Below, piece after piece: positions 20,659 through 30,013 of a DNA stretch of 64,000 nt. The position numbers were made by a program, and so were the translations under genes. Below the pieces are notes generated by a model. That model was given only the letters and a program-made list of their open reading frames with translations, made no database searches and had not been told where the DNA came from. Source of the stretch: Paracoccus beibuensis (lineage in GTDB: Bacteria; Pseudomonadota; Alphaproteobacteria; Rhodobacterales; Rhodobacteraceae); assembly GCF_026162625.1 (NCBI RefSeq), contig NZ_JAOTBD010000011.1, positions 30,141 to 94,140 on the forward strand, written 5' to 3'. Within the stretch, counting starts at the first letter, position 1, and the number at the start of each line of letters is the position of its first letter.

Positions 20659-21663
<1,005 letters not shown>

Positions 21664-21673
21664 GGTCGTCCCC

Positions 21674-22498
21674 TTATTTCACCGCGCCGAAGGTCAGGCC
21701 GCGGACAAGTTGTTTCTGGCTGAACCAGCCCAGGATCAGGATCGGCGCGATGGCCAGGACGGACGCCGCCGACAGCTTGGCCCAGAACAGCCCCTGCGGG
21801 CTTGAGAAGCTGGCGATGAAGGCGGACAGCGGCGCCGCGTTGGTTGTCGTCAGCTGGATCGTCCAGAACGCCTCGTTCCAGGCCAGGATGACGTTCAAGA
21901 GCAGCGTCGAGGCGATGCCCGGGATCGCCATCGGCGTCAGGACATGGATGATCTCGTCCCGCAGGGTCGCGCCGTCCATGCGCGCGGCCTCCAGGATCTC
22001 GCCGGGGATCTCTCGGAAGTAGGTATAGAGCATCCAGACCACGATCGGCAGGTTGATCAGCATCAGCATGACCGTCAGGCCGATCCGCGTGTCCATCAGG
22101 CCGGTGCGCAGGAAGATCAGGTAGATCGGCACCAGCACCGCCACGGCGGGCATCATCTTTGTGGACAGCATCCACATCAGAATGTCCTTGGTCCGCTTGG
22201 TGGGCGAGAACGCCATCGCCCAGGCCGCGGGGATCGCCACGACCAGCGCCAGCAACGTGGAGCCGATCGACAGGATCACCGAGTTGGTGAAGGGCTTCCA
22301 ATAGTCGTTCTGGGTCTGGACGGCGCGAAAGCTTTCCAGCGTGAAGGACGGGATCAGGTCAAAGCCTGCAATGGCCTCCTGTTCCGATTTCAGGCTGGTG
22401 ATGATCGTGTAGAGGATCGGGAAGAAGATCAGCAGGGCGACGATCCAGGCGGCGACGGTATAGCCGACCTTGGCGCGGGATGAGACGGCGCGGGCCAT
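21674..22498 (-). CDS. smoG: Polyol ABC transporter permease (SmoG type)
   Basis: CUT1-family permease of 274 aa with six predicted spans. It starts with a cytoplasmic basic leader and [18 protein letters not shown]. The EAA loop reads [19 protein letters not shown], and the C-terminus ends near the membrane. Ten bases separate it from smoF upstream and ten from smoK downstream, so it is clearly part of one transcript. It pairs with SmoF to form the channel. Confidence 0.88.
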   Translation of the reverse strand: MARAVSSRAKVGYTVAAWIVALLIFFPILYTIITSLKSEQEAIAGFDLIPSFTLESFRAVQTQNDYWKPFTNSVILSIGSTLLALVVAIPAAWAMAFSPTKRTKDILMWMLSTKMMPAVAVLVPIYLIFLRTGLMDTRIGLTVMLMLINLPIVVWMLYTYFREIPGEILEAARMDGATLRDEIIHVLTPMAIPGIASTLLLNVILAWNEAFWTIQLTTTNAAPLSAFIASFSSPQGLFWAKLSAASVLAIAPILILGWFSQKQLVRGLTFGAVK

Positions 22499-22508
22499 GT
22501 GATGCTCC

Positions 22509-23378
22509 TCAATCCAGGTTCTTGCCGACGGCGCGCATCAGGAAGATGGCGACCAGGTTGGCCAGGATCACCGCGATGATCCCCCCGGCGGCGGCACCGC
22601 CGATGTCGAAGTTCAGCCGTGCGGCGCGATAGATCAGGTAGGTCAGGTTGGTCGAGGCATTTCCTGGACCGCCGTTGGTCGTCACCAGGATCTCGGCATA
22701 GATGCCCAGAAGGAAGATCGTCTGGATCAGGATCACCACGGTGATGGCGCGGGCCATGTGCGGCAGCGTCAGGTGGATGAAGCGCGACAACGCGCCGGCG
22801 CCGTCCATCTCGGCCGCTTCCATCTGTTCGCCGTCCAGCGATTGCAGCGCGGTCAGCAGGATCAGCGTGGCGAAGGGCAGCCATTGCCAGGCCACGATGA
22901 TGATGATCGAGGTCAGCGGGAACTGCGCGAACCAGTCCACCGGCTGCGCGCCGAAGAACTTCGCGATGTCGGCGAAGACGCCATAGGAGGGGTGCATGAT
23001 CATGTTCTTCCAGATCAGCGCCGCGACCGGCGGCATGACGAAGAACGGCGAGATGATCAGGATCCGGACGATCCCCTGTCCCCAGATCGGCTTGTCGATC
23101 AGCAGCGCGATGGCGATGCCGCCCACGACCGTGATGACCAGGACGCCCAGCACCAGCACCAGCGTATTGCGGATCGCGTCGAAGAAAGCCGGATCCGTAT
23201 AGAAATAGCGATAGTTGAACCAGCCCGCCCAGCTTGTGCCCGCCGGGTTCAGCAGGTTGTAGTTCAGGAACGAATAATACAGCGTCATCCCCAGCGGGAC
23301 GATCATCCAGATCAGCAGCAGGATGATTGCGGGTGCGCGCATCAGGCGCGCAAGACTTGCGGTCTGGCGGGTGGCCAT
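22509..23378 (-). CDS. smoF: Polyol ABC transporter permease (SmoF type)
   Basis: CUT1-family permease of 289 aa. The first span (PAIILLLIWMIVPLGMTLYY) and the conserved block LNPAGTSWAGWFNYRYF are typical of SmoF/MalF-like subunits. The EAA loop is MEAAEMDGAGALSRFIHLTL. It follows smoE by about 60 bases and is the partner of SmoG. Its N-terminal part faces the periplasmic binding protein SmoE (family knowledge). Confidence 0.88.
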   Translation of the reverse strand: MATRQTASLARLMRAPAIILLLIWMIVPLGMTLYYSFLNYNLLNPAGTSWAGWFNYRYFYTDPAFFDAIRNTLVLVLGVLVITVVGGIAIALLIDKPIWGQGIVRILIISPFFVMPPVAALIWKNMIMHPSYGVFADIAKFFGAQPVDWFAQFPLTSIIIIVAWQWLPFATLILLTALQSLDGEQMEAAEMDGAGALSRFIHLTLPHMARAITVVILIQTIFLLGIYAEILVTTNGGPGNASTNLTYLIYRAARLNFDIGGAAAGGIIAVILANLVAIFLMRAVGKNLD

Positions 23379-23437
23379 GGCTTGCGTCCTTGCGATGGGG
23401 AGGTGCGCCGCCCCGAACCGGGACGGCGCGGAACCGC

Positions 23438-24763
23438 TTACTTAGGATAGCCCGCCCGGGCCATTTCGCGTGCCGTCGCGGATTGCGCTGCGGCCAGCGC
23501 ATCATCCGCCGACGTCTGACCCGCCAGCGCGGCCGAGAAGGTCTGCCCGACCATCGTGCCGATGCCCTGGAATTCGGGGATCGCGACGAATTGGCCGCCA
23601 GTGTACGGGATGTCCTGGACCGAGGCCTTCTGCGTATCGGCCGAATTGATCGCTTCCAGCGTCATCGCGGCAAAGGGCGCGGCCTCCTGGTATTCGGGGT
23701 TCTCGTAGAGCGAGGTCCGCGTGCCCGGAGGTGCGGCGCGCCAGCCTTCGGCCTCGGCCACCATGTTGGTGTATTCCTTGCTGGTCGCCCATGCCACGAA
23801 GGTCTTGGCGGCGTCCTGCTTCTGGCTGGAGGCCGGGATCGCCAGGTTCCAGGCCCAGAGCCAGTTGCCGTGGTTGTCGACGCCTTCCTTGTTGGGGAAC
23901 TGCGCAAAACCCACGCTGTCGGCGACAGTTGAGTCCTCGGGGTCGGTCACGAAGCTGGCGGCGACGGTGGCGTCGATCCACATGCCGCACTTGCCCTGCT
24001 GGAACAGCGACAGGTTCTCGTTGAAGCCGTTGGACGACGCGCCCGGAGGCCCGTATTCGTTCATCAGCGTCAGGTAGTCGGTCAGCGTTTCCTGCCATTC
24101 GGGGCTGTCGAACTGGGGCGCCCAATCGGCGTCGAACCAGCGCGCGCCATAGCTGTTGGCCATGGCGGTCAGGAACGCCATGTTTTCACCCCAGCCCGGC
24201 TTGCCGCGCAGGCAGATGCCATAGACCTCGTTGTCCTTGTCGGTCATCGCCTCGGCGGCGGTCTTGATATCGGTCCAGGTCGGGTTGTCGGGAATGGTGA
24301 CGCCTGCGGCCTCGGCCAGGTCGGTGCGGTACATCACCATCGCCGATTCGGCATAGAACGGCGCGGCATAGAGCGTGCCGTCCACCGACAGCGCCTCGCG
24401 GACAGCGGGGACAAGGTCATCGACGTCGTATTCCGCGGGCAGGTCGTCCAGCGGGGTCAGCCAGTCCTGGCGCGCCCAGATCGGAACCTCGTAGGTGCCG
24501 ATGGTCAGGACGTCGTACTGACCGCCATTCGTGGCGATGTCGGTCGTCACGCGCTCGCGCAGGATGTTCTCCTCGAGCGTGACCCATTCCAGCGTGATGT
24601 CCGGGTTCTTTTCGGTGAAATCCTGAGTCAGCGACTGCATGCGGATCATGTCGCCGTTGTTCACGGTGGCGATCGTCAGCGTCACGGGGTCCTGCGCGGC
24701 AGCCGCGCCGCCCACTGCGCACAGGGCCGTAGCGCCCAGAAGGGCGCGGAAAGTCGAGTTCAT
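23438..24763 (-). CDS. smoE: Polyol ABC transporter, periplasmic binding protein
   Basis: Family 1 extracellular solute-binding protein of 441 aa. The signal peptide (MNSTFRALLGATALCAVG, then an Ala-rich cleavage site about residue 24) is followed by VTLTIATVNNGDMIRMQSL. Later blocks, GQYDVLTIGTYEVPIWA, YAAPFYAESAMVMYRTDL and FQQGKCGMWIDATVAAS, match sorbitol/mannitol-binding proteins. I chose the Met at 24763 because GGGAGGACACC lies directly upstream; the 20-residue upstream extension would spoil the signal peptide. It is the first gene of the transporter block, 129 bases from the regulator gene. Confidence 0.9.
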   Translation of the reverse strand: MNSTFRALLGATALCAVGGAAAAQDPVTLTIATVNNGDMIRMQSLTQDFTEKNPDITLEWVTLEENILRERVTTDIATNGGQYDVLTIGTYEVPIWARQDWLTPLDDLPAEYDVDDLVPAVREALSVDGTLYAAPFYAESAMVMYRTDLAEAAGVTIPDNPTWTDIKTAAEAMTDKDNEVYGICLRGKPGWGENMAFLTAMANSYGARWFDADWAPQFDSPEWQETLTDYLTLMNEYGPPGASSNGFNENLSLFQQGKCGMWIDATVAASFVTDPEDSTVADSVGFAQFPNKEGVDNHGNWLWAWNLAIPASSQKQDAAKTFVAWATSKEYTNMVAEAEGWRAAPPGTRTSLYENPEYQEAAPFAAMTLEAINSADTQKASVQDIPYTGGQFVAIPEFQGIGTMVGQTFSAALAGQTSADDALAAAQSATAREMARAGYPK

Positions 24764-24783
24764 GGTGTCCTCCCTTGCCGGTT

Positions 24784-24795
24784 GGGCAATTGCCC
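24784..24795. promoter_or_regulatory. 12-bp perfect palindrome upstream of smoE
   Basis: GGGCAATTGCCC is a perfect inverted repeat 21 bases upstream of the smoE start codon, in the only sizeable gap inside the polyol operon (24764-24892). A nearby inverted pair TGACA/TGTCA occurs at 24818-24836. Either could be an operator for an internal smoE promoter. No experimental or comparative support is available here. Confidence 0.35.
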
Positions 24796-24892
24796 CTCCG
24801 ATGGGCATATATTCGCCTGACATTGCAAGTCTGTCAACATCCCCGGAACCCCCTTTGCCATTCGCACCAAATGAACGGCGAAAGCGGGAGTT

Positions 24893-25849
24893 TCAGCTCA
24901 GCAGACGCTCGGCCATGGCTTCGGAGGTGATCAGGCCGTTGATCAGCCGTCCCGCCAATGCTGCGCGAATCGCCGGCAGCTTGGCAAGGCCCGAGGCGAC
25001 CGCGACCATCGGCCGTTCCGAGGAATGGGGCAGGGGGGCGGATGCGACGCGGCGGTTGAAGGCACAATCGATGATGTGGCCGTGTTGGTCATAGACCCAG
25101 CTGGTGATCTCGCCCACGGCGCCGGCCCCGGACAGTTCGTCCATCTCGGCGCGGGACAGGAAGCCGTCGACATGCAGGGGCGCGGTCAGGTCCATCTGGC
25201 CGATGCCGACCAGCGACAGGTCGGCCCGCGCGCAGAGGTCAATGGTGTTCCGCGCGGCCTGCTGCTGCTGCATCGCGGACAGCTCTTGCGTGCTGCTTGC
25301 CAGGACGGGCAGGGGATAAGGGAAATGCGGCGCGCCGATCCGCTCGGCCAGGCGGATCGTGGCGTTGTAGGGCGTGGCCGAGCCGTCGGCCATCATGTTG
25401 CCAAGCCGGGACACGACGACGTGCTGCGGGCAGGACATGATCGGCAGCTGCTCGACCATGGCGCGAAGGTTGCGGCCGGTGCCCAGGCTGACGATCCTGC
25501 GCTCGGGCGATTTCAACACGCGCTCCAGCTCGGCCGCGGCGGCGATGGCGATTCCGGTCAGAAGATCCGGCGCCTCGGGGTCCGAGGGCGCAACCTCGCA
25601 GATGCCGAGGTCGAAACGGTCGCGCAGCGCGGCCGCCAGGTCCATGCAGCGGCCGATGGGATGATCCAGCCGGACCTTGACCAGGCGTTCGGACAGGGCC
25701 ATCGCGACCAGGCGCTGCGCCGTCTGGCGACTGACGCCCATCTTGCGCGCGATCTCGTCCTGCGTGTTGCCCGCGACGTAATAGAGCCACCCGGCGCGGG
25801 CGGCATCGTCCAGCCGCGTCGATTCCGGGGTGAAGCGATTCTGGCTCAT
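24893..25849 (-). CDS. smoC: SorC/DeoR-type sugar-binding transcriptional regulator
   Basis: A 318-aa regulator of the SorC family. The N-terminal HTH (about residues 28-50, TQDEIARKMGVSRQTAQRL) is followed by a sugar-phosphate-sensing domain with the loops SLGTGRNLRAMVEQLP, LVGIGQMD and GEITSWVYDQHGHIID. Regulators of this kind bind phosphorylated sugars or polyols and control the adjacent uptake operon; SmoC is the known relative. Its ATG overlaps the stop of the HAD gene (4 bases), so it is co-translated with it, and the operon it probably controls starts downstream. Whether it represses or activates cannot be read from the sequence. Confidence 0.85.
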   Translation of the reverse strand: MSQNRFTPESTRLDDAARAGWLYYVAGNTQDEIARKMGVSRQTAQRLVAMALSERLVKVRLDHPIGRCMDLAAALRDRFDLGICEVAPSDPEAPDLLTGIAIAAAAELERVLKSPERRIVSLGTGRNLRAMVEQLPIMSCPQHVVVSRLGNMMADGSATPYNATIRLAERIGAPHFPYPLPVLASSTQELSAMQQQQAARNTIDLCARADLSLVGIGQMDLTAPLHVDGFLSRAEMDELSGAGAVGEITSWVYDQHGHIIDCAFNRRVASAPLPHSSERPMVAVASGLAKLPAIRAALAGRLINGLITSEAMAERLLS

Positions 25850-26505
25850 GCCGGGGCCCCCTCGACCGAGGCCAGAAGGCCTAGGAAGTCGCGCCAGTCG
25901 GCAAAGCTGCGGGCGCCGTCGGGGGCGGGCTGGCCCGCCAGATGGGCGCCGCCGGCATAGTGCAGCGCGCGCATCCCTGCGGCGCGAGCGGCCTGCAATC
26001 CGGGTACACTGTCCTCGATAACCAGCGCGTGAGCGGGGTCACAGCCCATCCGGTCGGCGGCCAGCAGAAACAGGTCGGGCGCGGGCTTGCCACGTGCCAC
26101 CTGACTGGCCGTGAAGACATGCGGGCCAAACCGTTCGGTCAGCCCCAGCAGCTGCAGGGTCCGGGCCACGCGCGGCGCGCTGGACGAGGTCGCCACGCAG
26201 ACCGGCCGGGTCAGCGCCGTCAGCACCTCTCCGATGCGGGGCGTCGGCGTCAGGTCCACAGCGAAGCGCTCCAGCAGGCGGGCACGATAGGTCGCCTCGA
26301 ACCCCTCGGGCAGGGCGCGGGCGAAGCGGTCGCGGATGCTGGCGGCGACGGTGGGGAAGCTGCGGCCCAGGAAATCGCGCCGGACGTCGTCCAGCGTAAT
26401 GACGATCCCAAGCTGCGCCAGCTGGTCGATCAGCACCTCGGCCGACAGGATCTCACTGTCGGCGATCACGCCGTCGCAGTCAAAGATGATCAGGTCGATC
26501 CGCAT
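25846..26505 (-). CDS. HAD-superfamily phosphatase (beta-phosphoglucomutase-like)
   Basis: A 219-aa HAD subfamily IA hydrolase: motif I IIFDCDGVIADSE (nucleophile and acid Asp), motif II VATSSSAPR, motif III Lys in ARGKPAPD and motif IV VIEDSVPGLQAARAAGM. The cap domain lies at about residues 20-85. Enzymes of this type dephosphorylate small sugar phosphates. Sitting first in the polyol operon, it may hydrolyse a polyol or sugar phosphate such as the regulator's ligand; this is inference. The start is 76 bases from the cluster of TGTTCAACA-like half-sites. Confidence 0.85.
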   Translation of the reverse strand: MRIDLIIFDCDGVIADSEILSAEVLIDQLAQLGIVITLDDVRRDFLGRSFPTVAASIRDRFARALPEGFEATYRARLLERFAVDLTPTPRIGEVLTALTRPVCVATSSSAPRVARTLQLLGLTERFGPHVFTASQVARGKPAPDLFLLAADRMGCDPAHALVIEDSVPGLQAARAAGMRALHYAGGAHLAGQPAPDGARSFADWRDFLGLLASVEGAPA

Positions 26506-26580
26506 TCGTCAGGCCCCTTCAAGACCGGCAGGCATAATCCCGAATCGCGCTGCGGGGAATAGCCGAGGCGCGGGACGGGG

Positions 26581-26644
26581 TGTTCAACAGACTTGCGATT
26601 TGTTGAACATGGCCATATTCAACAGTTGACCTGACTGTTGAACA
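26581..26644. promoter_or_regulatory. Four alternating TGTTCAACA-type half-sites (putative operator)
   Basis: Four related sites lie in 64 bases between the divergent HAD and nucleotidyltransferase genes: TGTTCAACA at 26581-26589, its exact reverse complement TGTTGAACA at 26601-26609, ATTCAACAGT at 26617-26626 and ACTGTTGAACA at 26634-26644. They form two inverted repeats in series, and the last one runs into the ATG at 26644. This is a strong operator pattern. The likeliest binder is the SorC-type regulator encoded in the leftward operon, by inference from position. A second candidate is a regulator outside the window. Confidence 0.6.
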
Positions 26645-27660
26645 TGACCATGCCGACACGCCATTCCGCCCTTGCCCACGCCGCCTACCACGACCTGCTG
26701 CGGTCCCTGCGGGACGAGGGGCTACGCGACCTGCGAGGCACGCCGACGCTGGTGCGCCGCAATGGCCGCGGCTACTGGTACGACAGCTTCCGCGTCGGAA
26801 CCGAGGTTCGCAAGCATTATCTGGGCGAGGACAGCCCGGACCTTGCCAGCCGCATGCACGCCCTGCGCGACGACCGCGCCCCGGCCGAGCAGCGCCGGCG
26901 CGACCGGGCGCGGCTTGTCCGCCTGTTGCGGGCCGAGGGGTTCCTGGGCCTCGACCCGACCAGCGGCAGCCTGATGGCGGCGCTGGCGGCGTCCGGCGTC
27001 TTCCGCCTTGGCGGAACGGTGGTCGGCACCCACGCCTTTCGCCTCTACGAGGGTGAACTGAACCTGCGCCTGTCGCTGGAGCAGACAGCCCAGACCGACG
27101 ACCTGGATATCGCCAGCTTTGAACGGCTGTCGCTGGCGCTGGAGGACGCCGCCGCGCCGCCGGTCCAGCAGGTCTTGGCAGATTTCGACTTTGCCCCCGC
27201 CCCCAGTCTGCAACCGGGACGGACGTGGCGATGGCGGCAGACGGCCGGCAATGCGCTGGTCGAGTTCCTGACCCCCTCTTTCGGAGAAGAGGGCCTGCGC
27301 GACCTGCCGGCGCTTGGCGTTCAGGCGCAGGCGCTGCACCATCTGAACTACCTGATCGCCGATCCGATTCCCGCCGCGATCCCCTATCGCAGCGGCGTCT
27401 TGGTCCAGGTCCCGCGCCCCGAGCGCTACGCGGTCCACAAGCTGATCGTGGCCGACCGTCGCCGGGCCGAGGATCGGATGAAGTCGGCCAAGGATCGTGC
27501 GCAGGCCGCCTACCTGATCGAGGCCCTGTCCCAGGACCGCCCGGACGACCTAGCCGAGGCGCTGGACGACGCCCGCGCCCGTGGCCCGCGCTGGCGGGAC
27601 CGCATCGACGCCAGCCTGGCCCGGATGCCGGACACCGCCGCCCTGCTGGCCGCGCTTTAG
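26644..27660 (+). CDS. GSU2403-family nucleotidyltransferase-fold protein
   Basis: A 338-aa protein resembling the GSU2403 family (NTP_transf_8, a nucleotidyltransferase-like fold of unknown role, sometimes near toxin-antitoxin genes). Features: an N-terminal helical region with RRNGRGYWYDSFRVG and KHYLGEDSP, a glycine-containing segment FRLGGTVVGTHAFRLYEGEL at the expected active-site strand, TDDLDIASFE with the acidic DxD-like residues, and RPERYAVHKLIVADRRR. No partner gene follows. The ATG at 26644 is chosen; TTG at 26638 and ATG at 26650 are alternatives, and none has a clear ribosome-binding site. The start lies inside the last operator half-site, implying repression at the start codon. 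Confidence 0.8.
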   Translation: MTMPTRHSALAHAAYHDLLRSLRDEGLRDLRGTPTLVRRNGRGYWYDSFRVGTEVRKHYLGEDSPDLASRMHALRDDRAPAEQRRRDRARLVRLLRAEGFLGLDPTSGSLMAALAASGVFRLGGTVVGTHAFRLYEGELNLRLSLEQTAQTDDLDIASFERLSLALEDAAAPPVQQVLADFDFAPAPSLQPGRTWRWRQTAGNALVEFLTPSFGEEGLRDLPALGVQAQALHHLNYLIADPIPAAIPYRSGVLVQVPRPERYAVHKLIVADRRRAEDRMKSAKDRAQAAYLIEALSQDRPDDLAEALDDARARGPRWRDRIDASLARMPDTAALLAAL

Positions 27661-28050
27661 TTCCTTCGTCAGTTGCCGCGAGATTGCGCCAGTCAGCGGG
27701 CAAGGGCGGTGAAAAACACTTCAAGCTGCGACAACCACCCTAGAGGGCGGCTGCGCTGCACGGCCGTCCGGATTGATCGGCGGCGAGAATGCTCCGGCAC
27801 GACTGCGCCGAATTGGCGGGCGGCAATGTCTTGAACGTTGAAATCCACAGGCTGCCAGCCGCGGCGGGCAATCGGTGGCAAAACAGGTCGAACCTGACCG
27901 GGCGGAGCATTTCGGCCGCCAACGTGCCCGCAGCTGCGACAACACCTGGGTCTGTTCCGGCTGGGGCAGGTGACGCCGACGGGCAGACGCGCTATGACGC
28001 CTCGCAGTCAAGGCGACGGAGTCGCTTGGGGAACGAAAGCAGGGTGGCAT
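27661..28050. other. 390-base non-coding gap with an imperfect long inverted repeat
   Basis: I find no convincing gene here. Short frames on both strands lack ribosome-binding sites. Nine-base arms AATGCTCCG (27788-27796) and CGGAGCATT (27903-27911) are perfect inverted copies, and the similarity extends outwards to GGCGGC/GCCGCC with a few mismatches, enclosing about 106 bases. This may be the remains of a small mobile element or a structured leader of the nucleoside hydrolase gene. Confidence 0.4.
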
Positions 28051-28998
28051 ATGGGCAAGCAAAAGGTCATCTTCGACACCGATCCGGGCGTGGACGACGC
28101 GCTGGCGCTGCTCTACCTGCTGCGGCACCCGGAGATCGACCTGCTGGGTGTCACCACCGTCTTCGGCAATGCCCCCGTCACCCTGACGACGCGGAATGCG
28201 CGCTTCCTGCTGCGATCCTGGGGCCAGCCGGTCCCCGTCCATCCCGGTGCGGCTGCGGCGCTGACGCCGGACATGCCGCAGGACGACTTCCCCGTCCATA
28301 TCCACGGCCGCAACGGCCTTGGCGATCATCCCGTGCCCGACCAGCCGACGGACGAGCCCGAAACGGCCAGCCAGTTCCTTGTCGATACGATTCGCGCGCA
28401 TCCGGGCCAGATTCGCGTGCTGGCCGTGGGCCGGATGACGAACCTTGCCCGCGCGCTGCAGATCGCGCCGGACATCGCGGACCTGGTGCGCGACGTGGTG
28501 ATCATGGGTGGGGCCTTTCGCGTCCCTGGCAACATCACGCCGGCGGCCGAGGCTAATATCTGGGGCGATCCGCTGGCCGCCGACATCGTGTTCGGCGCCG
28601 ACTGGCGCGTCACCGCGATCCCGCTGGACCTGACGACGCGGACCTTCATGACGCGGCCGATGCTGGCCCGGCTGGCGCAAGAGGGCGGTCCCGACATGCA
28701 ACTGGTTGCCGACCTGTCCCAGGGCTATGTCGGGTTCTACAAGCGATCCGGTTATGACGGGATGCTGGTTCATGATTGCTGCGCATCGGTGTTCCTGACC
28801 GACCCTGACCTGTTCACCCTGACCGAGGGCGAGGTCCGCGTCCCTTGGGAAGGCATCGCGCTTGGCACCACGATGATGAATCCCACCGACCGCCAGGGGC
28901 CGCTGGATGCCTGGGCGGACCGGCCGCGCCAGGCGGCGGCGCTGGACGGGCAGGCCGAGGCGATCCTGGCCCGCATCGCGCAGATCTGCACCGCCTGA
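28051..28998 (+). CDS. Nucleoside hydrolase
   Basis: Inosine/uridine-preferring nucleoside hydrolase family enzyme (315 aa) that cleaves ribonucleosides to base and ribose. It begins with the calcium-binding signature IFDTDPGVDDALALLYLL. Also seen are GVTTVFGNAPVTLTTRNA, HGRNGLGD, the conserved VVIMGGAFRVPGNITPAAEANIW (split here into VVIMGGAF and GNITPAAEANIW) and a C-terminal LVHDCCASVF. In the last, the usual catalytic His-Asp is kept but the next residue is Cys rather than Pro/Ala. The start is the ATG right before GKQKVIFDTD, with GCAGGGTGG upstream; upstream in-frame Mets lie in non-conserved sequence. Confidence 0.9.
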   Translation: MGKQKVIFDTDPGVDDALALLYLLRHPEIDLLGVTTVFGNAPVTLTTRNARFLLRSWGQPVPVHPGAAAALTPDMPQDDFPVHIHGRNGLGDHPVPDQPTDEPETASQFLVDTIRAHPGQIRVLAVGRMTNLARALQIAPDIADLVRDVVIMGGAFRVPGNITPAAEANIWGDPLAADIVFGADWRVTAIPLDLTTRTFMTRPMLARLAQEGGPDMQLVADLSQGYVGFYKRSGYDGMLVHDCCASVFLTDPDLFTLTEGEVRVPWEGIALGTTMMNPTDRQGPLDAWADRPRQAAALDGQAEAILARIAQICTA

Positions 28999-29076
28999 AC
29001 CCAGGGACGAACGGCCGGCTTTGCGCAGCCCGCGTCAAGCTGACCACATGTCGGCATGACCCTGAGCGGGGCAGGC

Positions 29077-30009
29077 ATGGAGGACAGGCTGGACGTCGCG
29101 ATCATCGGCGCGGGCATCACCGGGATCACCTGTGCGCATGACCTGCAGGCGGCAGAGCTTCGCGTGCGGTTGTTCGACAAGCGGCGCGGCGTCGGCGGGC
29201 GGCTGGCGGCGCGCTGGACCGACGGCGGTCTGCGCTTCGATCACGGCGCGACACCTGCAGCCCCGCCACCCCGATTTCCGGACCCCGCTGGGGGATCTGC
29301 GCGGCGAGGGCCAGATGGCGGAGTGGGACGAGACTGCGGGCGCGCCGATCGGTGCACCGTCGATGTCGCAGCTGCCGCGCGCGCTGTCGCGTGACCTCGA
29401 TGTGGTGCAGGGCGCGCGGGTGACGAACCTCGTGCCGGACGGGGGCGGCTGGCGGCTGCGGATCGATGTCGGGGATCACCTGGCGGCGCGGTTGATCGTC
29501 GCAATTCCCGCCCCGCAGGCCCGGGATCTGCCGGGCGCGAACAATGCCTTTGCCGCGCCGCTTGCGCAGGTGCATAATCAGGCCAACGTCACCGTGATGG
29601 TCGGACTGGACACCTCCGCGCCACGCCCCCTTCGTGACGCGGGACGGGCAGGGGCCTTTGGCCTGAGTTGCGCAGGACGGCGCGAGGCCGGCCGCGGCGG
29701 GCCGCCGCTGACGACATGGGTCGTGCAGGTCGACCCGGACTGGAGCATGGCGAACATCGCCCTGCCCTTCGACGGACTAGCCGACAGGTCGCGCCGCTGC
29801 TGCAGGCGCTTGGCGCGGAACCGCACCACCTCCGCCACAAGGAGGCGCACCGCTGGCTTTATGCGCGCACTGACCGGCCCCTGGACCAGCCGTTCCTGGC
29901 CCACGATGCCGCAGGTCCGTCGGTGGGCGGCGACTGGACCCTTGATCACACGACCGAGGATGACGGGGCCAGCGGCCGCGCCATGGCCGCGCACCTGCTG
30001 GCGGGCTGA
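29077..30009 (+). pseudogene. Renalase-like FAD-dependent oxidoreductase, frameshifted
   Basis: The remains of an amine-oxidase/renalase-like flavoprotein spread over three frames. Frame one gives DVAIIGAGITGITCAHDLQA (FAD-binding) and KRRGVGGRLAARWTDGG up to about 29250. Frame two continues with QPRHPDFRTPLGDLRGEGQ, VIVAIPAPQARDL-like LIVAIPAPQARDL and TTWVVQVDPDWSMANIAL up to about 29775. Frame three ends with EAHRWLYARTDRPL and the flavoprotein C-terminal GGDWTL block, then ASGRAMAAHLLAG. Two frameshifts (near 29253 and 29775) make a full-length product impossible. Sequencing error is the alternative explanation, but the next gene is also broken. Confidence 0.8.
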
Positions 30010-30013
30010 GGCG

